Positions 33,773 through 42,959 are shown, counted from the first letter of the stretch. The stretch: 64,000 nucleotides of DNA from Rhodoferax sediminis (GCF_006970865.1 NZ_CP035503.1:3671001-3735000); one strand, 5' to 3'. The notes: a model not told the origin generated them from the sequence alone. Program-made: numbers and translations.

Positions 33773-35620
33773 ATGGAACACGCGCCCGCCTGGCTCACCA
33801 ACAGCTTCATCTACCTGGCCGCCGCCGTTGTGGTGGTGCCGCTGTCGCGCGCGCTGGGCCTGGGCGCCATCATCGGTTACCTGGTCGCGGGCATCGCGAT
33901 CGGCCCCTGGGGACTGGGGCTGGTGACGAATGTGCAGGACATCCTGCACTTTGCCGAATTCGGCGTGGTGCTGATGCTGTTCCTGGTCGGGCTGGAGCTC
34001 GAACCGGATCGCCTGTGGAGCCTGCGCCGCCCGATTTTTGGCTGGGGCAGCGCCCAGGTGCTGATCTGTGCGCTGGCCATCGGCGCCACGGCCGTGGCCT
34101 TCGGCGTGCGCTGGCAGACGGCCGTGGTGATCGGGCTCGGACTGGCGCTGTCCAGCACCGCGATTGCGCTACAGGTGATGGGCGAGCGCAACCTGCTGCG
34201 CACCAGCAGCGGGCAGGCCGGCTTCTCCATCCTGCTGTTCCAGGACGTGGCCGCCATTCCGATCCTGGCGCTGCTGCCGCTGCTCGCCGTGGTGACGGAG
34301 CCCAATGAGGCAGTCGCCGTGACCCACCGGACACTGGAGGCTATCAAAATCGTAGCCGTCATCGGCGGCATCATCCTCGGTGGCCGGTTGCTGCTGCGCC
34401 CGCTGTTGCGCTGGATCGCGCGCAGCGAGACGCCCGAGATTTTTACCGCGGCCTCGCTGCTGCTGGTCGTCGGCATCGCGGCCCTGATGCAGTTCGTGGG
34501 CCTGTCCATGGCGCTGGGCGCCTTTCTGGCCGGCGTGCTGCTGGCCGAGAGCGAGTACCGGCGTGAGCTGGAAACCGACCTCGAGCCGTTCAAGGGCCTG
34601 CTGCTCGGGCTGTTCTTCATGGCGGTGGGCATGAGCATCGACTTTGGCGTGCTGCTCAAGTCACCGGGCCTGATGGCGGCCATCCTGTTCGGCTTTCTGG
34701 CGCTCAAGCTGGTGGTGATTTGGGCACTGGCGCGTGCCATGGACGTGCCGTTCCAGGAGCGCCCGGTGTTCACGCTCCTTCTGGCGCAGGGCGGCGAGTT
34801 TGCCTTCGTCGTGTTCCAGGCCGCGGCCGGTGCCCACGTGTTTGCGCCCGAGACCGCCTCGCTCCTGATCGGCGCCGTGGCGCTATCCATGCTGCTGAGT
34901 CCGCTGTTGCTGGTGGCTGTCGACAAATGGCTGCTGCCGCGCTACGCGAACTGCAATGTGCCGGTGCTGGAAGAAATCTCGGAGCCGCAGAGCGCGCCCA
35001 TCATCATCGCGGGCTTCGGCCGTTACGGGCAGATCGTCGGGCGCGTGCTGGCCGCCGAAGGCATCCCCGCCACCGTGCTGGACCACGATGCCGAGATGAT
35101 CGAGGCGGCGCGCGCCTTCGGCTCCAAGGTGTTCTATGGCGACGCGACCCGGCTCGACCTGCTGCGCACCGCCGGCGCGGCCCAGGCCAAAATTTTCGTG
35201 CTGGCGGTCGATGGGGTGGAGCAGTCGCTGGAAATTGTCGATCTGCTGCACGAGCACTTCCCGCAGCTGGAAGTGGTGGCCCGTGCCAGAGATGTCACCC
35301 ACTGGAACCAGTTGCGCGACCGCGGCGTGATGCGGGTCGAGCGCGAGCTGTTCGAGTCCAGCCTGCGCAGCGCGCGCACCGTGCTGGAACTGCTGGGTCA
35401 GACTTCAGAGGCGGCGCGCCAGAGCGCCCGGCGCTTTCGCGAGCACAACCTGGCGCTGTTCGAGGAGATGCACCCGTACTACAAGGATCGCGCCAAGCTG
35501 ATCGCGGTGGTCAAGCGCGGGCGCCAGCAGTTCGAGGAACAGCTGGCCGCGGAGCGCGCGCAGCAGGCGCAACGCGAGCAGCAGGCGCAGCGCGAGGTAC
35601 AGGGGGTGGCTGGCAGCTGA
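33773..35620 (+). CDS. KefB/KefC-type monovalent cation:proton antiporter with RCK domain
   Basis: 615 residues. The membrane half is a CPA2 antiporter with about twelve helices and conserved GLELEPDRLWSLRR and LFQDVAAIPILALLPLL, containing the ion-site Asp. The cytosolic half is a TrkA-N/RCK domain: IIIAGFGRYGQIVGRVLAAEG, VLDHDAEMIEAAR and FYGDATRLDLLR. A Gln/Glu-rich coiled tail closes it. It exports K+ in exchange for H+, and in E. coli is held closed by glutathione and opened by its adducts. No kefF/kefG gene is adjacent. A 17-mer copy lies at 34340-34356. Confidence 0.9.
   Translation: MEHAPAWLTNSFIYLAAAVVVVPLSRALGLGAIIGYLVAGIAIGPWGLGLVTNVQDILHFAEFGVVLMLFLVGLELEPDRLWSLRRPIFGWGSAQVLICALAIGATAVAFGVRWQTAVVIGLGLALSSTAIALQVMGERNLLRTSSGQAGFSILLFQDVAAIPILALLPLLAVVTEPNEAVAVTHRTLEAIKIVAVIGGIILGGRLLLRPLLRWIARSETPEIFTAASLLLVVGIAALMQFVGLSMALGAFLAGVLLAESEYRRELETDLEPFKGLLLGLFFMAVGMSIDFGVLLKSPGLMAAILFGFLALKLVVIWALARAMDVPFQERPVFTLLLAQGGEFAFVVFQAAAGAHVFAPETASLLIGAVALSMLLSPLLLVAVDKWLLPRYANCNVPVLEEISEPQSAPIIIAGFGRYGQIVGRVLAAEGIPATVLDHDAEMIEAARAFGSKVFYGDATRLDLLRTAGAAQAKIFVLAVDGVEQSLEIVDLLHEHFPQLEVVARARDVTHWNQLRDRGVMRVERELFESSLRSARTVLELLGQTSEAARQSARRFREHNLALFEEMHPYYKDRAKLIAVVKRGRQQFEEQLAAERAQQAQREQQAQREVQGVAGS
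34340..34356. repeat. GCTAT-N7-GTAGC 17-mer, one mismatch, inside the antiporter gene
   Basis: Encodes A-I-K-I-V-A in the usual frame of the coding copies. Confidence 0.65.
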
Positions 35621-35668
35621 AGTTCAGCATCAAATCAACCAGAAGCCCATGCGGGGCGAAGACAGATA

Positions 35669-35685
35669 GCTATTTATTCAATAGC
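35669..35685. repeat. Perfect GCTAT-N7-ATAGC 17-mer, intergenic
   Basis: GCTATTTATTCAATAGC between the convergent antiporter and PIN genes. Confidence 0.8.
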
Positions 35686-35703
35686 AAAAACTCATTCCAG
35701 ATG

Positions 35704-36180
35704 TCAGGGCACCAGCCGCGTCTGGCCGTTTTCAAACCACGTTGAATCAAACCCGTTGCGTAGTAAAACTACTTTTGCGGAAACAGCGCCACTCTCGCGG
35801 GAACGGTCAAGATACTTGGCCAAGGTGCTCGCATCTTCACTAATCACGTGACCGATTCCCTCGCAGTCACATTGCGCCATCAACTTGAAGTCGTCCTTGA
35901 CCCGCACGCGATCGTCGGAAGGGTCTCGGGCCAGATCACGAATCAGGAGCCCGCACCTCATGGCATGGTCCACATTGAACGGCAGCACTACAAAATTGCG
36001 TAAAGGCAGATCGTTGATGGCCTGCTTGACCTGAAATTCTGAAATCACGATGGTGGACAGGTACATCGGCACCTGCCTTTGCACACATTCACGGTAGTAC
36101 TGAACCGCAACCGTGTGGTGGGCACGCGCCGGATCGCTGAAGCTGATCAAGAAGCTCGTATCCAGCAAGACGCTGTTCAA
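35704..36180 (-). CDS. PIN-domain ribonuclease-like protein (probable toxin)
   Basis: 158 residues, a little longer than most VapC toxins. The PIN acidic residues are in LLDTSFLISFSD, ISEFQVKQA, KDDFKLMAQ and ISEDASTLA, enough for a metal-dependent nuclease site. PIN proteins with a co-expressed partner usually are toxins that cut RNA. The upstream gene overlaps it by 4 bp and does not look like a usual VapB antitoxin, so the pairing is unusual. It lies at the edge of the restriction-modification block. Confidence 0.72.
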   Translation of the reverse strand: MNSVLLDTSFLISFSDPARAHHTVAVQYYRECVQRQVPMYLSTIVISEFQVKQAINDLPLRNFVVLPFNVDHAMRCGLLIRDLARDPSDDRVRVKDDFKLMAQCDCEGIGHVISEDASTLAKYLDRSRESGAVSAKVVLLRNGFDSTWFENGQTRLVP

Positions 36181-36950
36181 TGAGCACCCCCGCGCAACTC
36201 ATCGACCCAGGCCGTTGCATCGGGCACATCTTTCCAGGCTTGAGCTCCGCGGCGTGTGAGACGCGACAGCGCCTCTTCATCAACATGCGTGGTGTACTCC
36301 ACAAACGCCACGAGTCTGGCGTTGCGCAATTCGCGCGTAAGCACGTTGTATTCAGCCCGAATGCGCAACATGGCCGTCTTGTATAGGCGGTTCACCGTGT
36401 CATCACGCAAGACTTCACGCTCAGCCGTCACTTTTAGAGTGCTGCCATCGGGGAGCCGCACATGCGCGTTAGCCTTCGTCACGCCGCCCAAATCCTGAAT
36501 CTCGCCGCGAACGTAACGCTCCACCTGTACCCACTGGTCCGCGTCGTCGGCGTGATAGTCAGACTCAGCGCTCACCAAGATGGGGCGATCCAGAAAAGGG
36601 GCTGCGATGCGATAGGCCAGTTCGCGCGTATGGCGGGCGGCCTTCTGCCAGCGTTCCATGACCTCGCGCCGCTTGACATCCACGCCGTCCAGCAACTCGC
36701 TATTCAATAAGGCGCGCAAATCACTGAACAACCGGGGAGCCATCGGCACGGGCGCGGTTTCAATGGCCAGCGAACCATGTTTGATGGCCACCTCCAGTGC
36801 GCTTGTGTCTATCTCCTTGCCCTCCCCGCGCAAAAAAGTGGCGACATCGGCAGAAAAATTCGCCAAATCGCCCAGACGTACACGCTCGGGACTGGTTTCA
36901 AAACCAGCCGAGCGGTCGATCAATGCAACAGTAATGCGTTGGGCTTCCAT
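36177..36950 (-). CDS. Unrecognised protein coupled to the PIN gene
   Basis: 257 residues, no family I can name with confidence. The N-terminal 95 residues are mixed alpha/beta (ITVALIDRSAGF, EIDTSALEVAIKHGSLAIET). Residues about 150-225 look like a small beta-barrel: QWVQVERYVRGEIQDLGGV, NAHVRLPDGSTLKVTAER and LYKTAMLRIRAEYNV. The end is acidic and helical. It is the first gene of a two-gene unit with the PIN protein (ATGA overlap). It could be an antitoxin or sensor; this is inference from position. Confidence 0.55.
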   Translation of the reverse strand: MEAQRITVALIDRSAGFETSPERVRLGDLANFSADVATFLRGEGKEIDTSALEVAIKHGSLAIETAPVPMAPRLFSDLRALLNSELLDGVDVKRREVMERWQKAARHTRELAYRIAAPFLDRPILVSAESDYHADDADQWVQVERYVRGEIQDLGGVTKANAHVRLPDGSTLKVTAEREVLRDDTVNRLYKTAMLRIRAEYNVLTRELRNARLVAFVEYTTHVDEEALSRLTRRGAQAWKDVPDATAWVDELRGGAH

Positions 36951-37087
36951 GAATAAAGGGATTTTAGGGCTTCAGTCCGGACTTTACTCCTGCCTGCAAT
37001 TTTGAACTAAAAAACGATTCAAGCCCATACCAAACATAGGCCTCTTGCTATCGAAACGTGAGTAACCTCGGCACAAACCCCGTCAAT

Positions 37088-37513
37088 TCACACAGCGGCA
37101 TCGGCCTTCGCGGAATTCTGTGCGGCGTGCACCTTGGCAAAGGTCAGGATCACCTCGCGGATGAGTTTGCGCTGCGGCACCGGCAGCTTGAGAAACGCCT
37201 CAAAAATGTCACGATCCTGGTAACCGATACCACTATCCCAGCGCGCACGGCGGCGCTGTATCTGGCTCGTCACATCCTCACCAAAGCGCAACCGTTGCGG
37301 CGGCACCCCCAGCCACTCGGCCAGCACCAACAGTTTTTCCTGGCTGGGCAGTGTTTCGCCGCGTAGCCAGCGCCGCACGCCATGCAGCGTCATCGGCCGT
37401 CCCCAGTAACGGGTGTTGAACTCGCGCTCCAGCACCGCGGGTTTGGGGTCGTAGCCCGCAGCCGTCATGGCCTCACGTAACCGTTCCGCAAATTGAGCCT
37501 TGGCGTCATCCAT
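37088..37513 (-). CDS. XRE-like helix-turn-helix regulator beside the restriction-modification genes
   Basis: 141 residues. The N-terminal 70 residues form a lambda-repressor-like domain: FAERLREAMTAAGYDP, MTLHGVRRWLRGETLPSQEK and VLAEWLGVPPQRLRFGED. The C-terminal part is helical. It is divergent from mod with 102 bp between, where a perfect 15-bp dyad lies, so it probably controls its own gene and mod-res. It is larger than typical C proteins of type II systems. The downstream PIN unit is on the same strand. Confidence 0.7.
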   Translation of the reverse strand: MDDAKAQFAERLREAMTAAGYDPKPAVLEREFNTRYWGRPMTLHGVRRWLRGETLPSQEKLLVLAEWLGVPPQRLRFGEDVTSQIQRRRARWDSGIGYQDRDIFEAFLKLPVPQRKLIREVILTFAKVHAAQNSAKADAAV

Positions 37514-37564
37514 GTAGTCACGCTAGTGATCCTTGTGCTCGTTCAGGTAACATGAACTGATAGT

Positions 37565-37579
37565 TACGTTTTAAACGTA
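37565..37579. promoter_or_regulatory. Perfect 15-bp dyad, candidate operator for mod-res and the HTH gene
   Basis: TACGTTT-T-AAACGTA. In addition AGTCACGCT occurs twice in direct orientation, at 37516-37524 and 37586-37594, on either side of it. The region is AT-rich and lies between the divergent HTH and mod genes. Confidence 0.55.
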
Positions 37580-37615
37580 CTTTTCAGTCACGCTCATCTG
37601 AATCATTCCGCTTTC

Positions 37616-39826
37616 ATGCCCAAATCCCTGCTCGAACAACTACCCGAGATCGTCGCCACAGGACGCAAGACCGCCGAGCGCATCCTTGAAAGCATTGAAA
37701 GCCGCCAGCGCGTCACGCTGCAAACACGTGAAGTGGTACTGCCCGCCAAAGACAGCGCGGCGCAGGACTGGGTCACGGCCCAGGGCCGCGCAGCACAGCG
37801 GGAAGTATTTGCACCCGGCCAGGCCAGCCTGCTGGCCAACCCACAGCCCCTGCTGGATGATGTATCCGTTCGCCCTGAACTGATCGAAGGGCAGCCTTGG
37901 ACCAACCGCCTGATCTACGGCGACAACCTGCTGGCCATGGCCGCGCTGCTGGCGGGCGACGAGCACACGCCCAGCCTGCGCGGCAAGGTCGATCTGATCT
38001 ATATCGACCCGCCGTTTGACAGCAAGGCCGACTACCGCACCAAGGTCACATTACCCGGCGTAGAGTTGGAGCAAAAGCCCACGGTGATCGAGCAGTTCGC
38101 TTACTCCGACACTTGGAGCGACGGCACGGCCTCCTACCTGGCCATGATCACGCCTCGGCTGATCCTGATGCGCGAGCTGCTGGCAGATACCGGCTCGATT
38201 TATGTGCATCTGGACTGGCATGTGGGGCATTACGTGAAGATGGTGATGGATGAGGTATTTGGCAGAGATCACTTGATTAATGAAATTATCTGGAAACGCA
38301 AAGGCGGTAGCGCGAATCCGTCAAACCGCCTTGGCGTAGTGACAGACTACTTGTATTGGTATGCGAAAAGTGACTCCTATACCGTCAATCCAATTTATGC
38401 AAGAGATACGCCAGACGTCAAAAGATACATTGAGGAGCGGTTTACGAACATCGATGAGGCCACGGGTAAGCGATACATGAAATCGCCCATCGTGAGTCCG
38501 AATCCAAGACCTAACCTTATTTACGATTACAAAGGCTACACACCACCAAAAAATGGTTGGTCGATAGCTCTTGATGTGATGCAGGAATGGGACGCGCGAG
38601 GAAAACTCTACTTTCCGCCACGTGATCAAGGTGATCGGATTTACAGAAAAATATTTCTTGATGAGTATGAAGGGCAGCCGGTTCAAAACTTGTGGACTGA
38701 CGTTTTTGTTATCAATCCCGTAGCAAATGAGCGGCTTGACTTCGACACGCAAAAGCCCAAGGCTCTACTTGAGCGCGTACTGTCTCTGAGTACTCAGGAA
38801 GGGGCCTTAGTCGCAGATTTCTTCGGCGGTTCCGGCACCACAGCCGCAGTAGCCGAAAAGCTCAACCGCCGCTGGATCACCACCGACCTCGGCAAGCCCG
38901 CCTGCATGATCATGCGCAAGCGGCTGATCGACCAGGACGCCAAGCCCTTTCTCTATCAGGCCATCGGCGACTACCAGGTGGAAGCAGCCAAGGCCACGCT
39001 GGGGCGCGATTTTCGCATCGGCGACCTGTCGCAGATCGTGCTGTCGCTGTACGGCGCGCTGCCGCTGCCGCCGGACGTCAACCCGCAGCGCAATCTGGGG
39101 CAGATTGCTGGCATGGCGTTTGGTGGCTCGGGCAAGAGCAGCAAGACGCTGGTGCTGGCCGATTCGCCGAACAAGCTCACCGGTGCGGCCACGCTCAAGA
39201 AAGCCATCGCCCAGCGCGACAACCTGCTGGGCGGCTGGGACCGTGTGGTGGTGCTGGGCTGGAACTTCGAGCCCTCGATTGGCGAGACCATCACGGCGCT
39301 GAACGATTCACGCCTCGAAGTACTGGTGATTCCGCCCGACCTGATGGACCGGCTCAAGAAAAAAGGCGGACTGGACAAGCTGCGCGGGCAGGTGCGGTTC
39401 TCGTCGCTGCAATACCTGACGATTCATCCGGTGGAGCGGGGAGCCCCCACCCCTGCCGTCCCCCAAGAGGGGAGGGAGTTGATGCAGGAAACGCTGACGG
39501 TGCGGCTCAAGAACTACGTGCTGCTCTCGCCCGAGGCCATCAACCTCGACGACGCCAACCGCGCCAAGCTGCAGCAGGTGGCCAATGCCGAGCCGCTGGC
39601 CTTGATCGAATACTGGGCGGTGGACCCGGACTATGACGGCAAAGTGTTCAGATCGGTCTGGCAGGACTACCGGGGCAACACCGCGAACGATGCGGATTCG
39701 CTGCGAGTGGTGACGCAAGCGGTGGTGACGACCCCAGTCAAGCCCGGCCCGCGCAAGGTCTGCGTGCGCGTGGTCGACGTGTTTGGCTTCGAGGCCGAAG
39801 TCGTCACCATGGTGGGTATGGCATGA
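37616..39826 (+). CDS. mod: Type III-like restriction-modification methyltransferase (Mod)
   Basis: 736 residues, beta-class amino-methyltransferase. Motif IV is DPPF at residues 131-134 (LIYIDPPFDSKADY), and the SAM motif FFGGSGTTAAVAEKL follows at about 402-416, the order expected of type III Mod. Between them, about bases 38240-38830, lies the target-recognition region, which is visibly richer in A and T than the flanks. The residues from about 465 onward are a C-terminal extension with text encoded by an inserted palindromic element. It overlaps res by 4 bp. It should methylate adenine (or cytosine) in one strand of an asymmetric site. Confidence 0.9.
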   Translation: MPKSLLEQLPEIVATGRKTAERILESIESRQRVTLQTREVVLPAKDSAAQDWVTAQGRAAQREVFAPGQASLLANPQPLLDDVSVRPELIEGQPWTNRLIYGDNLLAMAALLAGDEHTPSLRGKVDLIYIDPPFDSKADYRTKVTLPGVELEQKPTVIEQFAYSDTWSDGTASYLAMITPRLILMRELLADTGSIYVHLDWHVGHYVKMVMDEVFGRDHLINEIIWKRKGGSANPSNRLGVVTDYLYWYAKSDSYTVNPIYARDTPDVKRYIEERFTNIDEATGKRYMKSPIVSPNPRPNLIYDYKGYTPPKNGWSIALDVMQEWDARGKLYFPPRDQGDRIYRKIFLDEYEGQPVQNLWTDVFVINPVANERLDFDTQKPKALLERVLSLSTQEGALVADFFGGSGTTAAVAEKLNRRWITTDLGKPACMIMRKRLIDQDAKPFLYQAIGDYQVEAAKATLGRDFRIGDLSQIVLSLYGALPLPPDVNPQRNLGQIAGMAFGGSGKSSKTLVLADSPNKLTGAATLKKAIAQRDNLLGGWDRVVVLGWNFEPSIGETITALNDSRLEVLVIPPDLMDRLKKKGGLDKLRGQVRFSSLQYLTIHPVERGAPTPAVPQEGRELMQETLTVRLKNYVLLSPEAINLDDANRAKLQQVANAEPLALIEYWAVDPDYDGKVFRSVWQDYRGNTANDADSLRVVTQAVVTTPVKPGPRKVCVRVVDVFGFEAEVVTMVGMA
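39442..39483. repeat. Palindromic REP-like element carried in frame inside mod
   Basis: The stretch has a C-rich block (GAGCCCCCACCCCTGCCG), then TCCCC-CAAGA-GGGGA as a perfect hairpin, then GGGAGTTGATG. It resembles the C-rich palindromes usually seen between genes and is translated as ERGAPTPAVPQEGREL without breaking the frame. Confidence 0.6.
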
Positions 39827-42783
39827 GCGGCACCACCAAGGCCAACGAGCAACTGGCGCTTTCCGCAGGTCTCACCGCCAAAACAAACCAGCTCTGCCTT
39901 GGCCTCGAATCGGGCGCGGCCGACATTCTGGAACTGGTCACGCCGACCACAGCTGAACTATTGCAGTGGTGGTTTGGCGAAGACATGGTGCTAGCACGCG
40001 GCGGGCTGAAATTTCATACCGGGCAGAAGCAGGCGATTCTGAACGCGATCGTCGCGCACGAGGTGCTGGGCCAAGGCCACGCGCACTGGACATTGCTGGA
40101 CCTGTACCGCGCTTGCGCGCCCGATGCGCTGCTGGCCGGCACGCGGCTGGGCGAGGTAGCGCAGGACAAGCATGCACACCCCAAGTACTGCTTCAAGATG
40201 GCGACCGGCGCCGGCAAGACCTGGGTACTGCAGGCGCTGCTGATCTGGCAGTTGCTCAACAAGACGGCAGCGCTGGCTGAAGGACTGGACGATGCGCGCT
40301 TCACGCGCCAGTTCATGGTGGTGGCGCCGGGGCTAATCGTCTATGAGCGGCTGCTGGATGCGTTCTGCGGCAAGCTCATTGAAAACGGCAACGGCTCGCG
40401 CGACTTCGCCACGTCCGACATCGCCCAATTCGCCGACCTGTTCATCCCCGACGCGTACCGCGAGACGGTGTTTGCCTTCGTGCGCGGCAATGTCTGCGGC
40501 AAGGCCGAGATCGGTCTGAAAGCCACGGGCAACGGCATGGTCGCCATCACCAACTGGCATTTGCTGGCCGAGGGCGAGGTGCCGGAAGAAATTGAAGAAG
40601 TCGAAGCCCTGGGCGCGCCGCTGGAGCCACAGCAGGTGATCGACGCCGTGCTGCCGCTCACGCCCGGTCGTGCGACCGGCAACAGTCTGGACGTGCTGGA
40701 CCGGCGTTATGCACGCGGCAATGTGCTGGAGTTTCTGGCCCAACTGCCGGAGCTGATGGTGTTCAACGACGAGGCACACCATATTCACGAGTTCAAGCGC
40801 GAGGGAGAAACCACCGAGGTCGAATGGCAAAAGAGCCTGTCCCGCATCGCCGAAAGCAAGGGCCGGCGCTTCGTGCAGGTGGACTTCTCGGCCACGCCCT
40901 ACAACGACGTGGGCAGCGGCAAGAACAAACGCAAGCTCTACTTCCCGCACATCATCACGGACTTCGACCTGAAGGATGCCATGCGCGCGGGGCTGGTCAA
41001 GTCGCTGGTGCTGGACCGACGCAAGGAGATCGGCGCGCTGCCGCTGGAGTTCAAGGCCGAGCGCGACGACGACGGCAATCCGATACTGAGCGAAGGCCAG
41101 CGCGTGATGCTGCGGGCAGGCCTGAAAAAACTGCGCAAGCTCGAAGCCGACTTTGCGCGGCTCGACCCCGCACGCCATCCGAAGATGCTGGTGGTGTGCG
41201 AGGACACCACGGTCTCGCCGCTGGTCAATGCCTTTCTCCAAGACGAGGGCTTGACGCCAGATGACGTCATGACCATCGACTCCGGCAAGAAGGCCGAACT
41301 GGGCGAGAAAGACTGGGCGCCGCTGCGCGAGCGCCTGTTCAGCGTAGACCGGCACGCCAGCCCGCGCGTGATCGTCAGCGTGCTGATGTTGCGCGAGGGC
41401 TTCGACGTGAACAACATCTGCGTGATCGTGCCGCTGCGTACCTCGCAGGCCCAGATTCTGCTGGAGCAGACCATTGGCCGCGGCCTGCGGCTGATGTGGC
41501 GCGATGATGAATACACCGATCTGAAGCGTGAAAACCGTGAACGCATCAACGCCGGGCAGGAGCCGGGCAGCCTGCTCGATGTGCTGTCGATCGTGGAACA
41601 CCCAGCCTTCCAGTCTTTCTACGACGACTTGATCCAGGAAGGCTTGGCGGGCGCGACCGGCGACGACATGGACGACACCAGCGCGACCGGCGACGTGATC
41701 GCCGCCGAGCTGCGCGAGGGCTTTGAAGCGTTCGACTTCGGCATCCCGTTCATCCTGCGCGAAGCCGATGAAGTACGCGACCATCACGCACTGGACCTAG
41801 CGCCCCTGCCCACCTTCACGGCCATGACAGTCGAACAGCTCAGCGGGTTGCTGGGCAAGGGCGACACCTTCATTTCGCAGGATCTGCAGAGCGCCACGCT
41901 GTTTGGCGACTATCGGGTCGATGGCGCGGTGATGAACGTGGGCGGCTACAACGACTACCTGGCGCGCCTGACGCGACGCATCAGCCAGGCACTGAGCGAG
42001 CCACTGCCCAAGGGCAACAAGGTGGCGACGCATCTGGCCAAGCCTTACCTGCAGGTGAATACGGCCGAGCTGACCGGCTGGCTGGACGACTACATCTGGA
42101 CCCAACTGTTCGGCGCCACGTTCAACCCGCTTGACGGTGAGAACTGGCGCGTCTTGCTGCTGCAGCCAGTGGTGGACCACATCACCAAGGTGTTTGCCGT
42201 GGCATTGCTCGAATCGGAGCAAAAGCATGTGATGGGCCAAACCGAGGTCCATCTTCGGCATTTGAGCGAAGTACCACGGCTGATGGTGCGCGAGAGCCAT
42301 TCGGTGGAGGTCAGCAAGTGCATCTACACGCGACTGGCCTGGCCGGCGCAGAGCGGCGGCCTGGAGCGCACCTTCATTCACTGGGCACAGGCCGACACGC
42401 AGGTGCAGGCCTTCTGCAAGATCAGCGAAAACCGCCACACGTTCGCGCGGCTGCGCTATGTGAAGGACGATGGTCTGCCGGCGTTCTACTCGCCCGACTT
42501 TCTGGTGCGAACCGCAGACGCCGTGTATTTGGTGGAGACCAAGGCGCAGCAGCAAACCATCCACCCGAACGTGCAGCGCAAGCTGAAAGCCGCCGTGGCC
42601 TGGTGCGAACGCATCAACGGGCTGAGCGCCGACCAGCGCAGCGGCCTGCCCTGGCACTATGTGCTGCTCGCAGAGAACGTGGTGGTGGAATGGCAGGGTA
42701 AAGGCGCGCGTCTGGCCGGGCTGCTGGACTATGCGCGGCTCAGGCCGCTGGCGGATGCCTCGCTACAGGAAAGGCTCATTTAG
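39823..42783 (+). CDS. res: Type III-like restriction enzyme subunit (Res), helicase plus PD-(D/E)xK nuclease
   Basis: 986 residues. Superfamily 2 helicase motifs: Walker A MATGAGKT at residues 126-133, DEAH at 316-319, SAT at 356-358, and the arginine-finger motif GRGLR at 552-556 (LLEQTIGRGLRLMW). The C-terminal nuclease site is PDF (Asp892) followed by ETK (Glu905, Lys907). With Mod it forms an ATP-dependent restriction enzyme that translocates or slides on DNA and cuts away from the site. All catalytic residues look intact, so the system is probably active. Confidence 0.92.
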   Translation: MSGTTKANEQLALSAGLTAKTNQLCLGLESGAADILELVTPTTAELLQWWFGEDMVLARGGLKFHTGQKQAILNAIVAHEVLGQGHAHWTLLDLYRACAPDALLAGTRLGEVAQDKHAHPKYCFKMATGAGKTWVLQALLIWQLLNKTAALAEGLDDARFTRQFMVVAPGLIVYERLLDAFCGKLIENGNGSRDFATSDIAQFADLFIPDAYRETVFAFVRGNVCGKAEIGLKATGNGMVAITNWHLLAEGEVPEEIEEVEALGAPLEPQQVIDAVLPLTPGRATGNSLDVLDRRYARGNVLEFLAQLPELMVFNDEAHHIHEFKREGETTEVEWQKSLSRIAESKGRRFVQVDFSATPYNDVGSGKNKRKLYFPHIITDFDLKDAMRAGLVKSLVLDRRKEIGALPLEFKAERDDDGNPILSEGQRVMLRAGLKKLRKLEADFARLDPARHPKMLVVCEDTTVSPLVNAFLQDEGLTPDDVMTIDSGKKAELGEKDWAPLRERLFSVDRHASPRVIVSVLMLREGFDVNNICVIVPLRTSQAQILLEQTIGRGLRLMWRDDEYTDLKRENRERINAGQEPGSLLDVLSIVEHPAFQSFYDDLIQEGLAGATGDDMDDTSATGDVIAAELREGFEAFDFGIPFILREADEVRDHHALDLAPLPTFTAMTVEQLSGLLGKGDTFISQDLQSATLFGDYRVDGAVMNVGGYNDYLARLTRRISQALSEPLPKGNKVATHLAKPYLQVNTAELTGWLDDYIWTQLFGATFNPLDGENWRVLLLQPVVDHITKVFAVALLESEQKHVMGQTEVHLRHLSEVPRLMVRESHSVEVSKCIYTRLAWPAQSGGLERTFIHWAQADTQVQAFCKISENRHTFARLRYVKDDGLPAFYSPDFLVRTADAVYLVETKAQQQTIHPNVQRKLKAAVAWCERINGLSADQRSGLPWHYVLLAENVVVEWQGKGARLAGLLDYARLRPLADASLQERLI

Positions 42784-42825
42784 GCATCAAATCACGCTTC
42801 AGCCCTTGTGCAGTCTGTACAAGCC

Positions 42826-42842
42826 GCTCCTAAATCAGGAGC
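42826..42842. terminator. Small hairpin after res
   Basis: GCTCCT-AAATC-AGGAGC is a perfect 6-bp stem, 43 bp past the res stop and between convergent genes. It lacks a clear T-run, so termination there is uncertain. Nothing else is visible in this 176-bp gap. Confidence 0.4.
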
Positions 42843-42959
42843 AATCTAACTCTCTCAGTGGAACCCGTCCCAAAGTAGCTTGACGCCTGTGAGGAACGTG
42901 CCGGCATCAACGCAACGGCAAAACAGCACGGGAGCCGATGCGCCGCCGTTCCTGAAAAC

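Noticed and set aside
35621..42959. Prophage or integrative element around the restriction-modification block
   Set aside because: No integrase, transposase, phage structural gene or att-like direct repeats were seen, and the average base composition is like the surroundings except for the mod recognition region.
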